This document shows positions 19,987 to 23,317 of a stretch of DNA of 23,317 nucleotides, one piece after another (positions within the stretch are counted from its first letter, which is position 1; the number at the start of each line of letters is the position of its first letter). The stretch is from CAIQJJ01 sp964606085 (GTDB lineage: Bacteria > Chloroflexota > Anaerolineae > Anaerolineales > UBA4823), in assembly GCA_964606085.1 (NCBI GenBank), contig CAZSFD010000081.1, positions 1-23,317 on the forward strand. Direction: 5' to 3'. A model generated the notes under the pieces. That model saw nothing but the letters and a program-made list of their open reading frames with translations, did no database searches and was not told the DNA's origin. The translations under genes were made by a program, and so were the position numbers.

Positions 19987-20999
19987 CGGCGCGCGGCTAC
20001 ACCGGCGGCGAGCTGTTGCGCATCTTGCTCTTCCACCCCGAAGTGGACGTGGTGCAGGCCACCTCCGAAAGCAGTGCCGGCGAGTTCATCTTCCAGCATC
20101 ATCCCAACCTCCGCAAGCGCACGCAATTGCAGTTCGTCAGCCAGCAGGCGCTCCAGCCTTGTGATGTCCTCTTTCTAGCGATGCCGCACGGCGAGGCGCA
20201 GAAGAAGATTGAGAAGTATTTCGCCATCGCCCCCAAAATCGTAGACCTTTCGGCAGATTTCCGCCTGAAGGATATGGCTCTGTACAAGCGTTGGTACGGC
20301 CACGATCACGAAGCGCCGCAGTTTGTGGACAAATTTGTCTACGGCCTGCCGGAACTGCACCGCGAAGAAATGAAAAATGCGGCGGGCGTTTCGGGCGTGG
20401 GCTGCAACGCCACGGCCTCGAATTTTGCGCTCTATCCGCTGGTCAAGGCGGGATTGGTGGATACCTCCAAACCGGTGGTGGTGGACGTGAAAACCGGCTC
20501 TTCCGAAGGGGGGGCGTCGGTCAACCCCGGCTCGCACCACCCCGAAAAGAGCCGCGCCGTGCGCACCTACGCCGCCACGGGCCACCGCCACACTGCCGAA
20601 GTGATCCAGGAAATGGGCTTGACGGACGTTCACCTGACGATGACAGCGGTCGAGTTGGTGCGCGGCGTGTTGGCCGCGGCGCACGTCTTCGTTGAACCCG
20701 GCACTACCGAGAAAGACCTGTGGAAGGCCTACCGGGCGGCTTACAACACCGAGCCGTTCGTGCGCATCGTCAAAGATAAAACCGGCATCCACCGCGTGCC
20801 CGACCCCAAAATTCTCTCCGGCTCCAACTTTGTAGACGTGGGCTTCGAACTTGACCCCGCCACCAACCGCGTCGTCTCGCTGGCTGCCATTGACAACCTG
20901 ATGAAAGGCGCCTCCGGCTCTGCCGTGCAGTGCATGAACGTGATGTGCGGCTTCGACGAAATGGCCGGGCTGGAATTTCCGGGGTTACACCCGATTTAA
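19962..20999 (+). CDS. lysY: LysY: [LysW]-aminoadipate semialdehyde-forming reductase (ArgC family)
   Basis: A 345-residue NADPH reductase of the ArgC family. It converts the LysW-bound acyl phosphate made by LysZ to the semialdehyde. It has ARGYTGGELLR near the N-terminus for cofactor binding and the catalytic Cys148 in GVGCNATASNFALYPL. Other marks are VDVKTGSSEGGASVNPGSHHPEKSRAVR, HRHTAEVIQEMG and the closing DNLMKGASGSAVQCMN. GAAGGAG precedes the ATG at 19962. It overlaps lysX by 25 nt. A 158-nt repeat-rich spacer then separates it from lysZ. It may also serve arginine synthesis, as ArgC-type activity. Confidence 0.92.
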   Translation: MAIRVSIVAARGYTGGELLRILLFHPEVDVVQATSESSAGEFIFQHHPNLRKRTQLQFVSQQALQPCDVLFLAMPHGEAQKKIEKYFAIAPKIVDLSADFRLKDMALYKRWYGHDHEAPQFVDKFVYGLPELHREEMKNAAGVSGVGCNATASNFALYPLVKAGLVDTSKPVVVDVKTGSSEGGASVNPGSHHPEKSRAVRTYAATGHRHTAEVIQEMGLTDVHLTMTAVELVRGVLAAAHVFVEPGTTEKDLWKAYRAAYNTEPFVRIVKDKTGIHRVPDPKILSGSNFVDVGFELDPATNRVVSLAAIDNLMKGASGSAVQCMNVMCGFDEMAGLEFPGLHPI

Positions 21000-21157
21000 T
21001 TTCTGATTGTGGATTGATGATTGCTGATTATGGCAGAGCGATTGACAGCCTCTTCTCAAACAGCCAAAAGCAACCTCGGCAAACAATCAGCAATCAGAAA
21101 TCGGCGGACGCAAGCGTTCGCAAATCAGCAATTAAAAATCAGCAATAGGATAACTCT
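21000..21157. repeat. AATCAGCAATC-type repeat region between lysY and lysZ
   Basis: This 158-nt spacer has no gene. It contains several near copies of ATTGCTGATT on one side (ATTGATGATTGCTGATTATGG) and its complement ATCAGCAATCAG on the other, plus ATCAGCAATTAAAAATCAGC near the end. The arms could fold into a large hairpin. An identical 14-base stretch occurs inside the methyltransferase gene at 969-982. Confidence 0.65.
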
Positions 21158-21967
21158 ATGATCGTTGTAAAAATCGGCGGAACCACCGGCGTAAACTTCG
21201 ATGCGGTCACAGCAGATGTGGCGCAACTGGTGAAGGCCGGGCAAAAAATGATTGTCGTACACGGCGGGTCGGGTGAGACGAATGCCATTTCCGAGCAGTT
21301 GGGCCACCCCCCGCAATTTGTCACCTCCCCTTCGGGGTTCACCTCGCGCTACACCGACCGCACCACGCTCGAAATCTTTGCCATGGTGACGACCGGTAAG
21401 ATCAACACCCTGATCGTCGAGCGCCTGCAAAAGCTGGGTGTCAACGCTTTCGGGCTTTCGGGTGTGGATGGGCGGCTGATGGAAGCCCGGCGCAAAGAAG
21501 CCATCCGCATCATTGACCCCACCACCGGCAAGCAGCGCATGTTACGCGATGACTACACCGGCAAGATCGAAAACGTCAATGCCAGTCTGCTGGAGATGCT
21601 GTTGAACGCGGGTTATACCCCCGTGGTGGCCCCGCTGGCCATCTCGTTCGAGGGAGACGCCCTGAACGTGGACGCTGACCGGGCGGCGGCGATGGTGGCG
21701 GGCGCAGCCAAGGCCGAGCAACTGATCATCCTCAGCAACGTCCCTGGCCTGCTGCGCAACTTCCCCGACGAAAACTCGCTGATCGCCCACATTGACAAAG
21801 ACAAGGTCGATGCCTCACTCGAATTTGCCGAGGGCCGCATGAAGAAAAAGGTGCTTGGCGCGTCTGAGGCCACCCAACTTGGCGTGGCGAAAGTGGTCTT
21901 TGCCGATGGGCGCGTGGATAACCCCGTGACGCGGGCACTCGAAGGAAAAGGAACTGTGATTTCGTAA
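21158..21967 (+). CDS. lysZ: LysZ: [LysW]-aminoadipate kinase (ArgB family)
   Basis: A 269-residue amino-acid kinase that phosphorylates the side-chain carboxylate of LysW-bound aminoadipate (or glutamate). It has VVKIGGTTG at the start, IVVHGGSGETNAISEQLG, and the LysZ-typical SPSGFTSRYTDRTTLEIFAMV in place of the ArgB equivalent. ALNVDADRAAAMVAGA, IILSNVPGLLRN and GRMKKKVLGASEAT follow. The ATG at 21158 follows AGGATAAC. It is fourth in lysW-X-Y-Z order; lysJ follows after a divergent two-gene insertion. Confidence 0.95.
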   Translation: MIVVKIGGTTGVNFDAVTADVAQLVKAGQKMIVVHGGSGETNAISEQLGHPPQFVTSPSGFTSRYTDRTTLEIFAMVTTGKINTLIVERLQKLGVNAFGLSGVDGRLMEARRKEAIRIIDPTTGKQRMLRDDYTGKIENVNASLLEMLLNAGYTPVVAPLAISFEGDALNVDADRAAAMVAGAAKAEQLIILSNVPGLLRNFPDENSLIAHIDKDKVDASLEFAEGRMKKKVLGASEATQLGVAKVVFADGRVDNPVTRALEGKGTVIS

Positions 21968-21991
21968 AACGAGTTGCGTGTTCCGCGCAGG

Positions 21992-22372
21992 TTAGCGGGC
22001 GAGGTAGGCTTGGGCGGCGGTGAGGAAGTCGGCGGCCCAGCCGATGACTTCATTTGCCCGCTCGACCGTTATCGAAGACCCAATCCGGTAATCCCCCTGT
22101 GTACGTTCATCCTGGGCGTCTATGAGATAGCGATGCAGTTTTCTATCGAGCAGGCCAGTTTTGGCAAATTCTTTCCCAAATGCCGCGGCGACTGCGGAAT
22201 GGCTGGCAAATGATAGACCCTTTGTGTATAGTAGCCCTTCCGCAACATAGAACATGGCGTAATAGGCCCGCGATACAGCAAATTCTGGATGATTGGCGTT
22301 GAGGAGCATTTCGGCCGCTTCCAGACTTTCACGGGCTTTGGACAGATAATCTTCGATATTTGGGCTGTTCAT
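21992..22372 (-). CDS. HEPN-domain protein (putative toxin partner)
   Basis: A 126-residue helical HEPN protein. VSRAYYAMFYVAEGLLYTKG and SHSAVAAAFGKEFAKTGLLDRK are typical of the HEPN partners of minimal nucleotidyltransferases. I do not see a clear R-x4-6-H catalytic motif: the usual C-terminal region reads DAQDERTQGDYRIG, so ribonuclease activity is uncertain. Its ATG at 22372 overlaps the MNT stop by 4 nt (ATGA). It converges on lysZ with a 24-nt gap. Confidence 0.85.
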   Translation of the reverse strand: MNSPNIEDYLSKARESLEAAEMLLNANHPEFAVSRAYYAMFYVAEGLLYTKGLSFASHSAVAAAFGKEFAKTGLLDRKLHRYLIDAQDERTQGDYRIGSSITVERANEVIGWAADFLTAAQAYLAR

Positions 22373-22689
22373 ATCGCAATGGCCTCACGACGCACATTCG
22401 ACAAAAAAGGTGTTTGGTCGTGCTGGAAATGCTGATAGGAAAGAAACGCTCTAGAGATTACGACATCATGTTCCAGGGAAATTTCCGAAACGGTTTCTGA
22501 TGTACGGTCAATCAGATTGGCATAGTCGAAATCACCGCGCACAACGACCAGCACATCAATATCTGAGTCGGGACGCGCATCGCCACGGGCCTGCGAGCCG
22601 TAGAGATACAGCCCTTCCAGGCGGTCGCCCAAAATGCGGGCGAACTCCTGGTGAAGCTGAGATAGGATAATCGGCAAATTTTCGTTCAT
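22369..22689 (-). CDS. Minimal nucleotidyltransferase (MNT), putative antitoxin
   Basis: A 106-residue protein with the pol-beta fold signature LYGSQARGDARPDSDIDVLVVV (GS and DxD metal-binding aspartates present). MNT proteins paired with HEPN proteins form type II or VII toxin-antitoxin modules, in some cases with the MNT adenylylating (AMPylating) the HEPN partner (family knowledge). The ATG at 22689 follows AGGAGTTGCGC; an in-frame TTG at 22695 is less likely. A TATAAT at 22712-22707 (minus strand) is its likely -10. The pair is transcribed against the lys genes and splits lysZ from lysJ. Confidence 0.88.
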   Translation of the reverse strand: MNENLPIILSQLHQEFARILGDRLEGLYLYGSQARGDARPDSDIDVLVVVRGDFDYANLIDRTSETVSEISLEHDVVISRAFLSYQHFQHDQTPFLSNVRREAIAI

Positions 22690-22706
22690 GCGCAACTCCT
22701 ACAAAC

Positions 22707-22712
22707 ATTATA
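22707..22712 (-). promoter_or_regulatory. -10 box of the MNT-HEPN pair
   Basis: Perfect TATAAT on the minus strand, 17 nt before the MNT start codon. No good -35 was found; GAAATT is at 17-nt spacing. The short spacer to lysJ therefore holds start signals for both directions. Confidence 0.5.
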
Positions 22713-22736
22713 CATCAAGGCATTTCAGGAATTTCT

Positions 22737-23317
22737 ATGATGAATATCCAAGAACTTGAATCCCAACATACTTCTGGTCTCTACGCCAAGCGCGATGTAG
22801 CCCTGGTGCGCGGCGAAGGCGCGACGCTGTGGGACAGCACCGGCAAGCAATACATTGACTGCGACTCGGGCCACGGCGTGGCGAATTTGGGTCACTGCCG
22901 CCCGGAGATTGTCAAAGCGATTAGCGAACAGGCGGCGCAGTTGATCACCTGCTTCGAGTCGTACTACAACCCGGTGCGCGCCCAACTGCTCGAAAAGCTG
23001 ACCGCGCTCGCCCCTGGCCTGGATCGCGCCTACCTGTGCAACTCCGGCGCCGAGTCGGTCGAGGCGGCGCTCAAGCTCTCACGCTTCACCACCGGGCGCA
23101 GCAAAATCATCGCCGCGATGCGCGGCTTCCACGGGCGCACGATGGGGGCGCTTTCGGCCACCTGGAACAAGAACTATCGCCAGCCCTTCGAGCCGCTCGT
23201 GCCCAACTTCACGCACATTGCCTACAACAACGTCGAAGCCTTGCAGCAGGCTATTGATGGCGACACGGCCGCCGTGCTGCTCGATCAATTTCACGGAGCA
23301 CTTTCCGCGGCCGTCCG
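22737..23317 (+). CDS. lysJ: LysJ/ArgD-type acetylornithine/[LysW]-aminoadipate semialdehyde aminotransferase, N-terminal part
   Basis: A PLP-dependent class III aminotransferase that would transfer an amino group to the LysW-bound semialdehyde. Only the first 193 codons are present; the gene runs off the right edge. Family marks are LVRGEGATLWDSTGKQYIDCDSGHGVANLGHC, NSGAESVEAALKLSR, and RGFHGRTMGALSATWN. The PLP lysine lies outside the window. Start ATG 22737 (or 22740) follows AGGAATTTCT. Oddity: at 23281-23310 the expected EPVQGEGG segment reads DQFHGALSAA, perhaps a sequence error at the edge. LysJ rather than ArgD is inferred from the neighbouring lysW-Z genes. Confidence 0.9.
   Translation, partial: MMNIQELESQHTSGLYAKRDVALVRGEGATLWDSTGKQYIDCDSGHGVANLGHCRPEIVKAISEQAAQLITCFESYYNPVRAQLLEKLTALAPGLDRAYLCNSGAESVEAALKLSRFTTGRSKIIAAMRGFHGRTMGALSATWNKNYRQPFEPLVPNFTHIAYNNVEALQQAIDGDTAAVLLDQFHGALSAAV

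Overview
The window is a 23.3 kb chromosomal piece of a bacterium with moderately high GC. It most resembles Chloroflexota of the Anaerolineae type. This rests on the LysW-dependent amino-acid cluster, a T-box-controlled serS, GC-rich genes with many in-frame intergenic-type palindromes, and a SecG/PHP/UvrB housekeeping set. The assignment is inference; no rRNA or other strong marker is present. Ten Ns at 12516-12525 show this is a scaffold, and the right end cuts a gene.

Layout, left to right. (1) 1-583, minus: the start of serS with a T-box leader, attenuator hairpin and -10 box. (2) 732-2428, plus: a TrmA/RlmD-type RNA methyltransferase and a deazaflavin-dependent nitroreductase-like protein. 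(3) 2423-5204, minus: a NarL-type response regulator, a rhodanese, an OsmC-like peroxidase, a two-domain thioredoxin/glutaredoxin-like protein, and an unrecognised 56-residue zinc ribbon. The two-domain protein's second active site is encoded by an in-frame TGA followed by a SECIS-like hairpin, so it is very probably a selenoprotein. (4) 5265-9234, minus: panB-panE-panC-panD-coaX, which covers ketoisovalerate to 4'-phosphopantothenate. (5) 9443-12387, plus: a REC-GAF-PAS-GGDEF-EAL cyclic-di-GMP protein and a small YtxH-like membrane protein. (6) 12388-12645: a hairpin-rich stretch with the scaffold gap. (7) 12646-16504, minus: uvrB, a PIN-domain/small-partner pair and a PHP-domain hydrolase. 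(8) 16576-18634, plus: secG and a family-5 extracellular solute-binding protein. (9) 18742-23317, plus: a probable leader peptide and attenuator, then lysW-lysX-lysY-lysZ and the start of lysJ. These genes carry out amino-acid synthesis on the carrier protein LysW. A divergent MNT-HEPN toxin-antitoxin-like pair sits between lysZ and lysJ.

The main themes are these. A UGA-encoded U-x-x-C redox protein has its own SECIS. The LysW operon appears to be under Arg-codon attenuation. Several families of short palindromic or repeat elements sit not only between genes but at gene ends, where they supply stop codons and C-terminal residues (panB, panE, panC, coaX, uvrB, the selenoprotein). They also sit inside two coding regions (rlmD-like and panE) and inside the serS T-box leader. 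The scaffold gap at 12.5 kb appears to be an unmerged overlap at a strong hairpin, not missing sequence.
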